A stretch of 64,000 nucleotides of DNA, taken from Venturia oleaginea. Its lineage: Eukaryota > Ascomycota > Dothideomycetes > Venturiales > Venturiaceae. Below are positions 46,114 to 57,554 of the stretch, one piece after another. Under the pieces are notes generated by a model. It was not told the origin of the DNA and ran no database searches. It was given only the letters and a program-made list of their open reading frames with translations. A program made the position numbers and the translations under genes. The stretch spans positions 248,001-312,000 of the forward strand of contig JABMLP010000014.1 of the NCBI GenBank assembly GCA_013176395.1, read 5' to 3'. The stretch's first letter is position 1. Each line of letters starts with the position of its first letter.

Positions 46114-47520
46114 ATGGATAATCCAACTGCAGCTGAACTGCCTCCAGTTTCACCACTCAAAACGAAGGATCCCTTCGACGATGGAGTCTCACCGTTGACG
46201 CGTATCCCGTTCGACATTGCGCACCATCGCGCTGCCCTTTTCGCGCTCGAAACACCAGTCCAGTTTGACCAGAAGGCGTGGGATCGGTATTGGCCGTATG
46301 TGCCGTCCTCAATTGTCGTGTGGAGACTGATGCTAATTGGATGGAACAGGTTCATCGACAATGTCTGGTGTCTACACAGCAAACAAGATGCACCGTCCAA
46401 CCTTGCCAGCGGCAACACTGAGAAGTTCTGGGGCGGATGCCGCCTCCAACGCAAATGGAAACATGGCAATGTAAATGCTGCAGGACGAAAACGTACGCGT
46501 CGGGAACCAGGTCAATGCCCTGCCAAATTCCGGCTCACAGTTCATCCCAATGGTGTTCGCATTCTGGAGAGGAGTAGAGAGGGACACAGCCATGATTTGG
46601 ATCACATTGATAGTATAAAGAGGAATTCGGGCATCAGAAGCTTGGTCGGAGATCCACTCTTTGCGTCTTGGGAGTCGGGTCCTATACTGGCATATCTGAA
46701 GGATACATCGAATGCACCGAGCACGAATCCAGACATCCTCATCGAAGCAGGTGGTAAATATCTCGAACGCCGCGAAATCATAAACATCTTCGCCCAGCAC
46801 TTGAGGAAAGCCTACCCCAACCTCGATGCCTCACAACTCAAAAAGCAAAAGGAGAAATACGAAGGCGTTAAGACCTGCAACTTCAAAGGATGCAATCTTT
46901 CTTTCGCAGATGGCAAGGCATTGGTGAAACACAGAAAGGAGGCACACGAGGAGAAGAAGCACGACCATTCATCACGACTGTACATGTGTCCATACAAAAC
47001 CTGCCATCGGCGCAAAAAGAGCAAAGGATTTCCATCCATCACAGCCCTACACGAACATCAACTCAGAATGCAACACTACGGTCCCGGCGTCTTTCAGGGA
47101 CAAGACGGAGTCCAGTACGTCGAGGGTCCAACCGAAGCCGAAATCTTAGAATTCCAATCCCGCGACGGCGTCAGCAACGCAACAGATCGCACATCACCAG
47201 GCGCTCACGAAGAGTCGCCGCCTCAACAAAGTCCGAACTTCCTGCCCCCGAATGGCAATGAGAGTGGAAACGCAAGCGGACTGTCAGCGCAGCGTCCTCT
47301 TCCAACTGATATACCTGTTTCCCCACGTATGCCTGGGGAGGATGATATAATGCCTATCGATCCTGTCATGCAGCAGGTCGACGAGGCGAATGCGAAGGAT
47401 AAGAGGGATACGATGTTGAGGTTGCAAGCGCTTGAGGCGAAGAGGGAGATGATGGAGCAAGAGAGGAAGAGAGTTGATCAAGAGATGGAGAAGTTGAGGA
47501 GTGCGCTCTTGACGGAGTGA
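46114..47520 (+). CDS. C2H2 zinc-finger protein, function unknown
   Basis: Start ATG 46114 (MDNPTAAELPPVSPLK). A 54-nt segment, 46296-46349, has good splice signals (GTATGT...AACAG) and removing it gives the smoother WPFIDNVWCLHSK; because it is a multiple of three without a stop, both forms are open (450 or 468 residues). An N-terminal region with CRLQRKWKHG and CPAKFRLTVHPNGVRILERS precedes HSHDLDHIDSIKRNSGIR and resembles the FLYWCH/transposase-like DNA-binding modules of some fungal factors. Two C2H2 fingers follow: CNFKGCNLSFADGKALVKH and MCPYKTCHRRKKSKGF...H...H. A terminal coiled coil (ALEAKREMMEQERKRVDQEM) may mediate oligomerisation. Probably a nuclear DNA-binding protein. Confidence 0.8.
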   Translation: MDNPTAAELPPVSPLKTKDPFDDGVSPLTRIPFDIAHHRAALFALETPVQFDQKAWDRYWPYVPSSIVVWRLMLIGWNRFIDNVWCLHSKQDAPSNLASGNTEKFWGGCRLQRKWKHGNVNAAGRKRTRREPGQCPAKFRLTVHPNGVRILERSREGHSHDLDHIDSIKRNSGIRSLVGDPLFASWESGPILAYLKDTSNAPSTNPDILIEAGGKYLERREIINIFAQHLRKAYPNLDASQLKKQKEKYEGVKTCNFKGCNLSFADGKALVKHRKEAHEEKKHDHSSRLYMCPYKTCHRRKKSKGFPSITALHEHQLRMQHYGPGVFQGQDGVQYVEGPTEAEILEFQSRDGVSNATDRTSPGAHEESPPQQSPNFLPPNGNESGNASGLSAQRPLPTDIPVSPRMPGEDDIMPIDPVMQQVDEANAKDKRDTMLRLQALEAKREMMEQERKRVDQEMEKLRSALLTE

Positions 47521-48744
47521 TGGCATGATAGGGGGTAGAGATGTCATTGCGCTGAATCTACGTCAGATGGGATTTGCGGCCTTATCGGCACAAAGGGATT
47601 TGAGGCATCATTTGGGTATGAGAATATGGCTAACTAGCGACATTTTGATTTGGGGTGGCTTGTGGAAGGGATTTTTTGGGGGATGGGCGTTTGGTCATGG
47701 TATCTTACGTGGCATACTATTTTTCAAAATGAGAACGCATCTTATTGCCGAAAGCAACAAACACATTTAACACATTTCCTTCATCGTGATCTTATCAGCT
47801 TCAGCGAAAGCTTTTTCATATGGCCTCCTCGCAATCACATCTCCAAGTACTATATTTAAGACTCAAACCCACGAAAAGATCAAAGGAAGACATGTCCATC
47901 GTAGGACTCAAACTCCAAAACATCATCAAAATGCAATCGAAAGAAAACAGTCAGTATAAAATATCAAGCTTACAAACCCAAAACCAGTCCCCAAACATCC
48001 AAACCAATCACGAATAACATCAAACCATTTCCCTCCCACCAAATAACTCCTCTTCCTTACAAAGAAAGATTCTTTTTCATTCACTAAAGTCAAGGTCAGA
48101 GACTCAAGGTCCGAATCCGAGTCCGAGTTGGAATTAAAGCGCGAAAGAGACGAGAGGAAATCCATGAGAATCCGCAAAGAACGAACGAGTGACACGGCAA
48201 ATAAGAAGGCATAAATCCCCACGGCAATCAGGTAGGAATCTCTGGCGGGGTCTTATTCCTCGTTGATTTTTTCCACATGCTGGTAATATCTCGGATTTCT
48301 TCCGGCTTCCTCCTGGGCTTTTCTCGGAGATTCATCGGTGGAAAATAACTGAAAATCATCATAGCATATTTCAACCCCTAATCGTTGACGCTTCGCTGTC
48401 AGAGTTTTCTTTCTCCTTCTCGTCACCATACCAGCCTAGATAGTCGTCAGTAAAACATCTAACAGAGGTACTTGGAAAAGTTGATTCGGGCCGCCAGAAG
48501 CATGGCGATGCCAACTCGAGGATGGAAAGAGGTAAGAGGTAAGACGTTAATATTAGGGGTATGGGTGTGCTATGAGCATCAGATCATGTATGTAGACAAC
48601 GCGCAGTTGAAGTCAATCATTCCAAAGAACTCCTCCTGCCATCCATTCCATGATGCATCAAAATCATAAGCGAAGGTCGTATCCAAGGATAAAACCTCTG
48701 GAATCATTCGTAGTCCACATGTCTCATTCTTGAAGTAAACAACG
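47521..48744. other. Spacer between convergent C2H2 and Svf1-like genes
   Basis: A hydrophobic 98-codon minus frame (47926-48222) begins at a GTG only and is not called. Confidence 0.5.
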
Positions 48745-49984
48745 TCACCCCTGTGAGATGAAAGTGGCTTCGGTGAATATGGTGCCCTCTTCCTCGATCT
48801 CCTTGTCGCCGACCTTGAGCTTAAGGTTAGCTTTGGGGTAAACTGTGATTTTGTCAGCAGTTATCACTCGCTAAAACAGCATAGCGACAGAACAAACCTG
48901 ATAGATGTAAGGTCTGGTTCCTGCTGCGCTAGCAACGATGCTCTTGACAAACTTGGGAACCTCAGCCATGATGTCGATTCTGTCTCGTCTGGGGCCAAGA
49001 GAGCCAATCAAGGTTGCGTAGACCTCAGTTCCATCTTTCGCCTTCCCTTTCCAGGAGTATGAGCCGGCGCTTGGTTCAGGCCAGTTGACCTCTGGATCAC
49101 CCTTGACTTCAATGTGAGAAGCAGTGCAACCTGTGCCCGCGTATATGATCTTATCGGCTGAGGTAATACCACCGAGAGCGACTGTGGTCTTTCCGTAAGA
49201 TGGTGGGGTTGTGAATTCCATGAGGATGGCGGAGTAGTTTGGAGATTGGAAGTTGACGAAGTTCCAGGTTGAAGCTGTAGCGATTAGCTGACATACTGGA
49301 CAGGCAGTGTTGGCACTTTACCTGCGTGGTGAGGCTTCATGGCTTGTAAAGCATGGGACAACATTGCTTTGCCATCCATCCTGACTTCTCCCGCAGGAGT
49401 CATGAAGCTTCCCTTTGCCTGGCATCGAGGCCAGAAGGCGTGTCTTATTGAGCCCCATGGCTTCTCTGGGTTCTCGCCATAGTTTGTTGTGCCGTCCTTT
49501 CCAGCCACAAAGCCAGGAGTAAGCTTCGTGATGGTTACATTCACAATACTCTTCGTGCTTCGGGAAGACTTGAGGGTGTAGCTGTTACCATCGGCGGACA
49601 TTTCGACGGAGACATTGTCGGCGTAGAAGTTGTACTTTGCTTTGTCGAAGCGGTGGTTGCTGAGGGCATCGGTAGCAAAGAGAGGAGCGGTGACGCCGTC
49701 TGGGAAGAGGATCTTTGAACTAAACTGGCATGTAGTGTGTACGCCTCTGGCAACCACAAGGGGCAATGTATTAAGTTCAGCACTTGTGATCTGGTTAGGG
49801 GAACTGCTCACGCGACGTTACTGTAGATGACTTGGGCAAAGGCAATATGGCCACTGTCGGTGGTGAAGTAGAAGGTCTGTGTTTCGACAGAGGTGGAGCT
49901 CAGAGCCTTCCACTTCAGGTCGTCCTTTGTGATGTCGGTGTAGGGAACGGCGTCGGTGGATTTGACGGGTTGGATGGCCGCTGG
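48745..49984 (-). pseudogene. Svf1-like (survival factor) gene, probably damaged
   Basis: Exons seen: 49812-~49980, 49322-49746, 48898-49274, then a last piece to 48745. Sequence follows Svf1: [93 protein letters not shown] and [17 protein letters not shown]. Svf1 is a lipocalin-like protein needed for survival of oxidative and cold stress in yeast and is linked to ceramide transport. Two problems: no ATG opens the first exon (TGA-TTG directly precedes APAAIQPV, and I found no upstream exon for the usual amphipathic N-terminus), and the last intron (donor GTTTGT, acceptor CACAG) leaves the conserved C-terminal frame off by one. Either a truncated paralogue or unusual splicing. Confidence 0.7.
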
Positions 49985-50909
49985 TGCCAATCAAGCGTCA
50001 TGCTGGGCAAGTGACGACGTGAAATGCTGGCCAATATGTGGGGTGGGGGTGCCATCGGGATGCACAAAGCTTTTCACTGTTGATTACCGTGCCAGTCTCC
50101 AGACCTCCAGACCTCCAGCACCCAGCACCCAGCACCCAGCACCCCCTCCAAGACAGGACTGATCATATCTTCTCAAATACATATCAACACCACTGCCAGC
50201 CACTTTCGCGAGAACCCCATTATTGTCGACCATCCCGAGAGAGCCTCGATCCTCCATTGCTACTGCCTCAGTTCCGGCCGAGCACAACCGAACGCGCTAC
50301 GAGTACACCAGCAGAAACGCCCTGCCGCACTTCCGTTAATAAACCCGACCCATACCCAGAGAACCGCGTCGCGACTGGATTTGACCACCCATTTTACTCG
50401 CTACATGTTCAACCTCAGCATTGCTACCTCGCATAGCTTCCACGAACATCCGATCAGTCAGCATAAGAGCGGTCCAAACACTACTGAGTCAAGACGAGAA
50501 TCCACAATCCACAATCCAGTCTCTCACTGAGCCCCATTCCGACCAATTCAGCCCTCTGATATTGGTGAGTTTACAATTCTCCTGCTCTGGTATATTGCTA
50601 GGAAGGAAAGACATCGCTGGGAAGAGAAGGGCCGAGAAGGTGGTCAGAATCGAGTCCGGCCAAGTCACATCGCCGAAGCCTCCCTGCATGATGATATCAG
50701 ATGGCTGCTTGCGCACAATGGATCGGACAGCAGGCATCTAGAGGCGAAGACACTTTGGTCGATTTTATGGGCACGCCTCCCCAAAATAGCCAGGATGTGA
50801 TTGCTGTTCGTCGAGACGTGTAGACGTGCTTTTTGTTACAAACATACGAGGATTCCGCCGCGGCGGCCGCTACTAAAGACACCCATGCTAACATTACATC
50901 GTAGACACC
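49985..50909. other. Divergent spacer between Svf1-like gene and kinase
   Basis: Contains a small tandem array at 50101-50144 (AGACCTCC twice, then AGCACCC four times). No gene recognised. Confidence 0.5.
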
Positions 50910-53429
50910 ATGAGCTCCACTGAACCCGAAGATAAGACTGTGCGCTTCAGTTCTGTCAAAAAGGAGATCTCGCCCGAACGATCCTTCCATTCACAGTCAG
51001 CCGCAACACTTCCTGGTCGAGAACCACGAAATGACATCCCAGAGGAGGCGCAAGAAGAACTACGAAACTTGTCGATGAGTTTGCAGAAATCGAGGCTACA
51101 ATCGAAGCGGATGGGTGATTTTGCCTTTGAACCCGTCTCCCTTCCTGTATCGAGAGTAAGTCTATAGTGGCGTCAATGAGCTTGCCCGATCACTTGAGAA
51201 TCAAGTCGAGCTATGGAAATGGCATCTCCAGCCTCTTCTGGCATCGAAGTGATCCAGATAGCTCCTGAATTTCATGTCCCTCGCCCTTTGGACAATTACT
51301 AATCTCTACTAGGTCCCTTCAAATAGCTCCAGCCAGCCACAATCAGACCGTCCAACACCGAGACATTCCCCTCCCGAATCGTCCATGCATACACCTCCAC
51401 TGACACCCGCTGCTTCTGGCTCAGGAGCTGTGAGACCGGCATCAGGGCATGACAAACATCTGGATCCGGCCTCGGCCATGACTCCGCAGACATCACCTCC
51501 TCACGAAGCCCCTCCCACATCATTATCTCCCCAAGTCGAAGTCAGACCTTCAGCTGCTGCGCAAGCTCGACTACCGCGGTCATCCAATTCTCGCCCACGA
51601 TCACTGATTGACGGCACTACCAGTGCCATCTCCTCCTTACCGAAACTGACACCGAATCAAGTAATTGGCGCGACGGGCGACTCATTACCTCCCTCAAATG
51701 ATGGAAGCCCTAACGGCACACCAAGACCCGGCACTCCAGGAACGATTTCTGGCACACAATCACCATATTCTCGGCCTTTCACGCCCGCAGGAGACCCGAA
51801 TGATCCATATGCGCGAGCTAAAAGAGCGCCCCAGGGCCGGAATGTGGATGCCGTTGAAAATCGATTCATCTTTGGCGGGCGAAATGACCGACCGAAGAGC
51901 TCCTTCATTTCATCCAATAACAACTCTTCAATACAGCTTCCCATGTTCAATGGAGGTGGGAGTACCAAGGCTGAGAACAGGCGTCACACGGGGCTATTCG
52001 GGAGCAAACACGACGGAAAAGACGGCCACCATGGCGGCTCGATGTCCGACTTGAAACGATTTTTCAAGCTAGGCGGACATAGGAAAGACAAATCTCGAGA
52101 CAAATCACCCTCTAGATCGATCATGTCAATGAGTAAGACTGGAAGTGGATCCGGAACCCGCACTCCGCCATCAAATCGAAGTTCAATAGCCATTCCATTC
52201 GCTGACGATCACGGGATAGAGAGCAGATACGGAAAATTTGGAAAAGTCCTTGGCTCTGGTGCAGGTGGATCGGTGCGGCTCATGAAGCGCCAAAGTGACG
52301 GTGTGACCTTTGCAGTCAAGCAGTTCAGAGATCGGCATTCTTATGAAAGCGAGCGCGAGTACAACAAGAAAGTCACTGCAGAGTTCTGTATCGGCTCGAC
52401 GTTGCACCATGGCAATATTATCGAGACTATGGATATTGTTCAAGAGAAGGGAAAATGGTACGAAGTTATGGAATACGCGCCTTACGATCTTTTCGCAATC
52501 GTTATGACGGGAAAGATGAGCAAGGAAGAGGTGACATGTGCTACGCTGCAGATCCTAAGCGGGGTTACCTATCTGCACAGTATGGGGTTAGCGCATCGCG
52601 ATCTAAAACTTGACAACGTGGTGGTCAATGAGCACGGCATCATGAAGATCATCGATTTTGGTAGTGCGGTCGTTTTCAGATATCCTTTCGAGAGCCAGGT
52701 AGTTCTGGCGAGTGGTACGTGGACGTTGTTATCACAGTCCTATACATGAGACTAACATGTCAAATAGGCATTGTTGGATCAGATCCATATTTGGCGCCGG
52801 AAGTTTATGATATGGCCAAATACGATCCACAGCCCACGGATATCTGGTCAATGGCCATCATATTCTGCTGTATGACACTTCGCCGATTTCCTTGGAAGGC
52901 ACCGCGTCTTTCGGATAACTCATATAAGCTCTTCGTCACGGAACCGACCGATGAGGAGAAGCGCAATGGTCCCTATCCCACAAAGCCCGCTTCAGAAGCA
53001 GCGTCAAGGATACCCTCTGATTCCAATGACGGTCACCATCATCACAGAAAGTCGACCGATGAGACGGGATCTTCTCGTGTCGCCTCAGACAAGCCACAAT
53101 CATCGGCCACCTCCCAGGTCGAGAGCGTGGCACCCTCCCAACAATCTTCATCAACGGACAAAGCTCAACAACAACAAGTAGTCATCAAAGGACCATGGAG
53201 GCTACTGCGGTTATTGCCTAGGGAGACGAGACATATTGTGTCGAGGATGTTGGATCTAGATCCGAGAACGAGAGCCACGCTTGAGGAGGTTTTGCAAGAT
53301 CCTTGGGTAAAGAATGCGCGTGTTTGTGCCCAGGAGGAGAACTCGGGACGAATTCTGAAGGCCGAAGGGCATGAACATACGCTTGAGCCTGGGGCCGGTG
53401 GGAGTACGCCCGCTACGACGAAGAAGTAG
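50910..53429 (+). CDS. Hal4/Sat4 (NPR/Hal)-type Ser/Thr protein kinase
   Basis: Exons 50910-51155, 51313-52714 and 52768-53429; 2310 nt, 769 residues. The first ~380 residues are a disordered Ser/Pro-rich region. The kinase domain then shows all key motifs: [12 protein letters not shown] (P-loop, ~396), FAVKQF (Lys), [20 protein letters not shown] (catalytic loop, ~505), [15 protein letters not shown] (DFG), [11 protein letters not shown] (APE, after intron 2), [12 protein letters not shown]. Hal-family features are the [20 protein letters not shown] hinge and the DIWSM...[14 protein letters not shown] block. About 100 low-complexity residues split the C-lobe before [20 protein letters not shown]. 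Yeast relatives (Sat4/Hal4, Hrk1) regulate K+ and nutrient transporters or the plasma-membrane H+-ATPase. Which paralogue this is I cannot say. Confidence 0.92.
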
Positions 53430-53609
53430 GGAGGCTGGAGGAAAGGGGATTTGTATTTTTTGTACATTGATTGACTTGAATGAAGAAACGTTTAGAGCGA
53501 TGATGACGACGATGATGATGTCTCGTAGAATTTTTGAGTAGAGTTTTGAAGACTTGGGGATTTATTTCGGGCTTTGGCAAAAAGTGCTTCTGGGAGGGGA
53601 TGGTAGGCC

Positions 53610-54045
53610 GGAGATCTGTATATCTGAGCGCGTTACGAATCTCTCAGCCCAGTTTTTGCCTACTGGCTATCCACCGCGTATACCCAGTAGTTTATCCGCC
53701 ATATCTGCCACCTCAAACAGCCAGGGTGCGAATCCTCGCGAATCGAGATCGAGGATATATCGGATAATCTTTGCTCTTCTATCGTATTGAGCTTATGAGA
53801 GTTTGGGCGAGTTTGAGATGGAGAGGTGATTCCGCGGAGCCGATCAGAGAGCCTTTGGTGTTTAACGTAAAAGGCTGCAGCAGCGGCCCGTAGGCTTTGA
53901 AATTGGCCAGAGGTATAAGCCTGAAGAGCGAGATCAATTCTACCTTCTTCTTGAACGGCTATCGCGTTGCGTTGTTGAGACATTACGTGTTAAAGAGGAT
54001 AAGGGCTGTGCCAAGGAAAAGTGGCCGGCTCGGTAGTGGAATACT
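53610..54045 (-). mobile_element. Truncated Fot1-like element (transposase N-terminus and one end)
   Basis: The minus strand reads MSQQRNAIAVQEEGRIDLAL, FQSLRAAAAAFYVKHQRLSD and so on, matching the first ~107 residues of the 32200-33861 transposase before the frame breaks. Nucleotide similarity with 33507-33640 begins abruptly near 53610. The right end keeps a degenerate terminal repeat (GGCTCGGTAGTGGAATACTT near 54032-54051 against GCTCGGTGGTGGAACACG). The rest of the element is lost. It lies 180 bp beyond the kinase stop codon. Confidence 0.85.
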
Positions 54046-55080
54046 TTAATCATTATTATAATCGGATTTTACATGGTATGTAATGGCGTATGTGCCGTGT
54101 GCCCACAATCTCTATCTACAATTGCAAAAACCCAACTCTCTGGGATAAAAAAGCCTTTTGTCACTTTCCAGACCGCGCCCCGTCCATGGACCGGCGCCGT
54201 CGAACTATGCCCCCCCGTTCACTACCCGAGTCATCTACACTGTGGTCAGTATAGGACATCCTCCGGTCCTGATGCTCCCAATCCTCTGTTCCGGGTCCGG
54301 TGTTGTCCAGATTCCGAGTTGGCCATTGTTGTTGTAAATTCAGGGTCCAGGATTTTTACAACACCAGGATCCAATATGCCAAGCATCGTGAGGACCCAAA
54401 CATTGCGAGTCCAGGTGAGAGCGTGGTAACGGACACGGCGCGCCCTGGTAACGCGCCATTAATAAATAAACAACTTCCACCTCAATCTCTCCTCCCTCCT
54501 TCACCTCACAACAATCTTCAGTCCACACCTCCTCTTCTCTCCTCAGTCCCTCCTCATGACCCTCATCACGACTTCAGCTCTCCAACGCTTCCTCCTACGC
54601 TTCAGTTCTGTATTTCACCGTCCTACTTTGCCTCACCTCGCTCCTCACCCTGTCCAACAATGCTTCCTAAAGCTACTCCGCAACACGCCAAAAACCGCAA
54701 ACGTCGAGCACCCGGTCCACCTGCTCCCACCATGACCTCCGAAGATGTCCCAGAGATCTACCTCAATGCTTTGCGTCACGACCTTCCCTGCTAGAAGTGC
54801 TAGCGTGTCTGGTTTGCTGGAGTTCGTACTGACAATATGGACCTCGAGCGGTCTGCAGAGGGTACCCGCCATTTTGCTCTTCTCCGTCCCTGCGTCACCT
54901 TGGGCAAGACCGCAAAAAACTCCTTCCGCTGTCTTGCCAACTGTGTTTCAGCTCCGTCGCTGTACCGTCCATGGCCCGGGAATTCCGCTCATCTCTCACT
55001 TCAGCTTCTCCCACCTTTCCGTCCGTAGTCTCTGCTCGTCCCCCCCTCCCATCCTGAATGCATATAATCAGTTCGTCAAT
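54046..55080. other. Intergenic stretch
   Basis: Frames here (e.g. 54300-54794) are Pro/Ser-rich translations of pyrimidine-rich DNA with no recognisable domain. Confidence 0.45.
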
Positions 55081-55290
55081 CTGGCCCTCTATAAGGTGGC
55101 TTCTAGGACCAACTTTCCTACTCTTTTGAGGCGTAGGATGGCCAGTATTGATAGCGTAAGAGATCTAACGGTAGGAGATATCAATAGGAGGGTTCTTATA
55201 TAGGTAATAATCCCGTATTTGTTTATCTAGAAAGCCGGCTTCGTGTAGGGTAATGATCCCTAGCCAAAGATCTCGAGATAGCTCTTAACG
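55081..55290. repeat. TpA-rich, weakly RIP-like tract
   Basis: Roughly 29 TpA against about 9 TpG and 4 CpA by eye in 210 bp, weaker than at 36661-36960. Adjacent to the AG microsatellite. Confidence 0.4.
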
Positions 55291-55350
55291 GTAGTAAGAG
55301 GCTGTAGAAACACCAGAATCTTGACTATCTTGCGACATTATGAGAGTGAC

Positions 55351-56420
<1,070 letters not shown>

Positions 56421-56831
56421 TTAACCCTCACCAGCCTCACCTTCTGTCCTCGGTCTCAACCTCTTTTCCGCCAAAGGCGCTATTCTGACCACCGGTCTCT
56501 CCGCCTTCTCTTTCTGAAAACCAAGCACAGTCCCAATCAATCCTCCAGGCTTGGGCACAGGACATTCCCTCCCTCTTGGAGTCTCCAAATCTTCGTTGCC
56601 CTCGACTTCTACAGCTATTTTTCCCGGAGCCTCTCCTTCTTCATCTGATTGCGGTTTCCGTCTCCGTCTCCGTCCCTGATTTGGTGCGTTCGGATCTTGC
56701 GAGTCTGCGTATGATTTTGGTACCGGACATGGTAGAAGATGGGGTAATCCGACTACGATAAAGGAAACGGCGAGGGTTGTTCCGAATAGCGAAGTCGTTA
56801 GAAATGACCGTGGATGCAGGTGTGGTGGCAT
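56421..56831 (-). CDS. Small single-pass membrane protein, unrecognised
   Basis: 136 residues from ATG 56831, one exon. A hydrophobic segment SLFGTTLAVSFIVVGLPHLL (~14-33) follows a short basic N-terminus, which could be an organelle-targeting or signal-anchor sequence. Then LPCPVPKSYADS, a basic GRRRRRK run, an acidic middle, and a second ECPVPKPGGLIGTVLGF. The duplicated CPVPK motif around a linker suggests a conserved metal- or partner-binding feature, but I know no function. Confidence 0.6.
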   Translation of the reverse strand: MPPHLHPRSFLTTSLFGTTLAVSFIVVGLPHLLPCPVPKSYADSQDPNAPNQGRRRRRKPQSDEEGEAPGKIAVEVEGNEDLETPRGRECPVPKPGGLIGTVLGFQKEKAERPVVRIAPLAEKRLRPRTEGEAGEG

Positions 56832-57554
56832 TCTGAACGAGAATTATCTGATTGCGGAACTGTCGGTGGTGTGAGGGTTACGATTGCATGAGGATGGGAG
56901 GAGGCTGAGGAGAGCTTTGAATGTTTAGACCGGCCCAATTGGCGAGAGTTTGGTGAAGAGGGAGAGGTTGTGGACGTGTCAGGTTGAAATGAGTGTGTGG
57001 TGTTTTCTGATGATGATTGAATTGATTATCGTGAAGTCTACACGCTAATACCGGGGAACGATCAAAGTGGCGTTGATTGCAATTGAACCTCGAGCAAAAT
57101 ATACATTTCCATCGAGAACCCTTCTGATCCAGGATACTCCGATCCTACTCGCGAATAATATCTCCAGCGCTTTTCTGAGGCTACGCGCGTTCTCTGGCAG
57201 ACTACACGGCTCAGGAATACCAGACCTGCGCTTTCCTTCTATTCCAACGGAACCGCAACGCCCCTACCTCTGCAATCCACCATCGGCATCAATCAACAAC
57301 CCGCTAAAACTCTACGCGCCGATCCCATAGACTTGGGCCCAAGTCCCATGCAGCGCTTCGCAGTACACAAGAGAAAGGTAATTAGCTAGCCGCCAAACAC
57401 GTTGTTCATCCAGGATTCCAGGATCCCGCAGCGAGTATCGACGAGAGAGCACCGAGCAGAGAGCATTCGACTGGACCATCCACACTCTATTCGAACCACT
57501 GATTCCCATATTGTGCTGCTCAACTAGACCGTATCACAGAATACTCGGCCCATA
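56832..57554. other. Divergent promoter region
   Basis: Shared 5' region of the small membrane protein and the Sit4-type phosphatase. No gene recognised. Confidence 0.5.

Noticed and set aside
47926..48222. Hydrophobic 98-codon minus-strand frame
   Set aside because: Starts only at GTG, no family, ends in the 3' region of the C2H2 gene.
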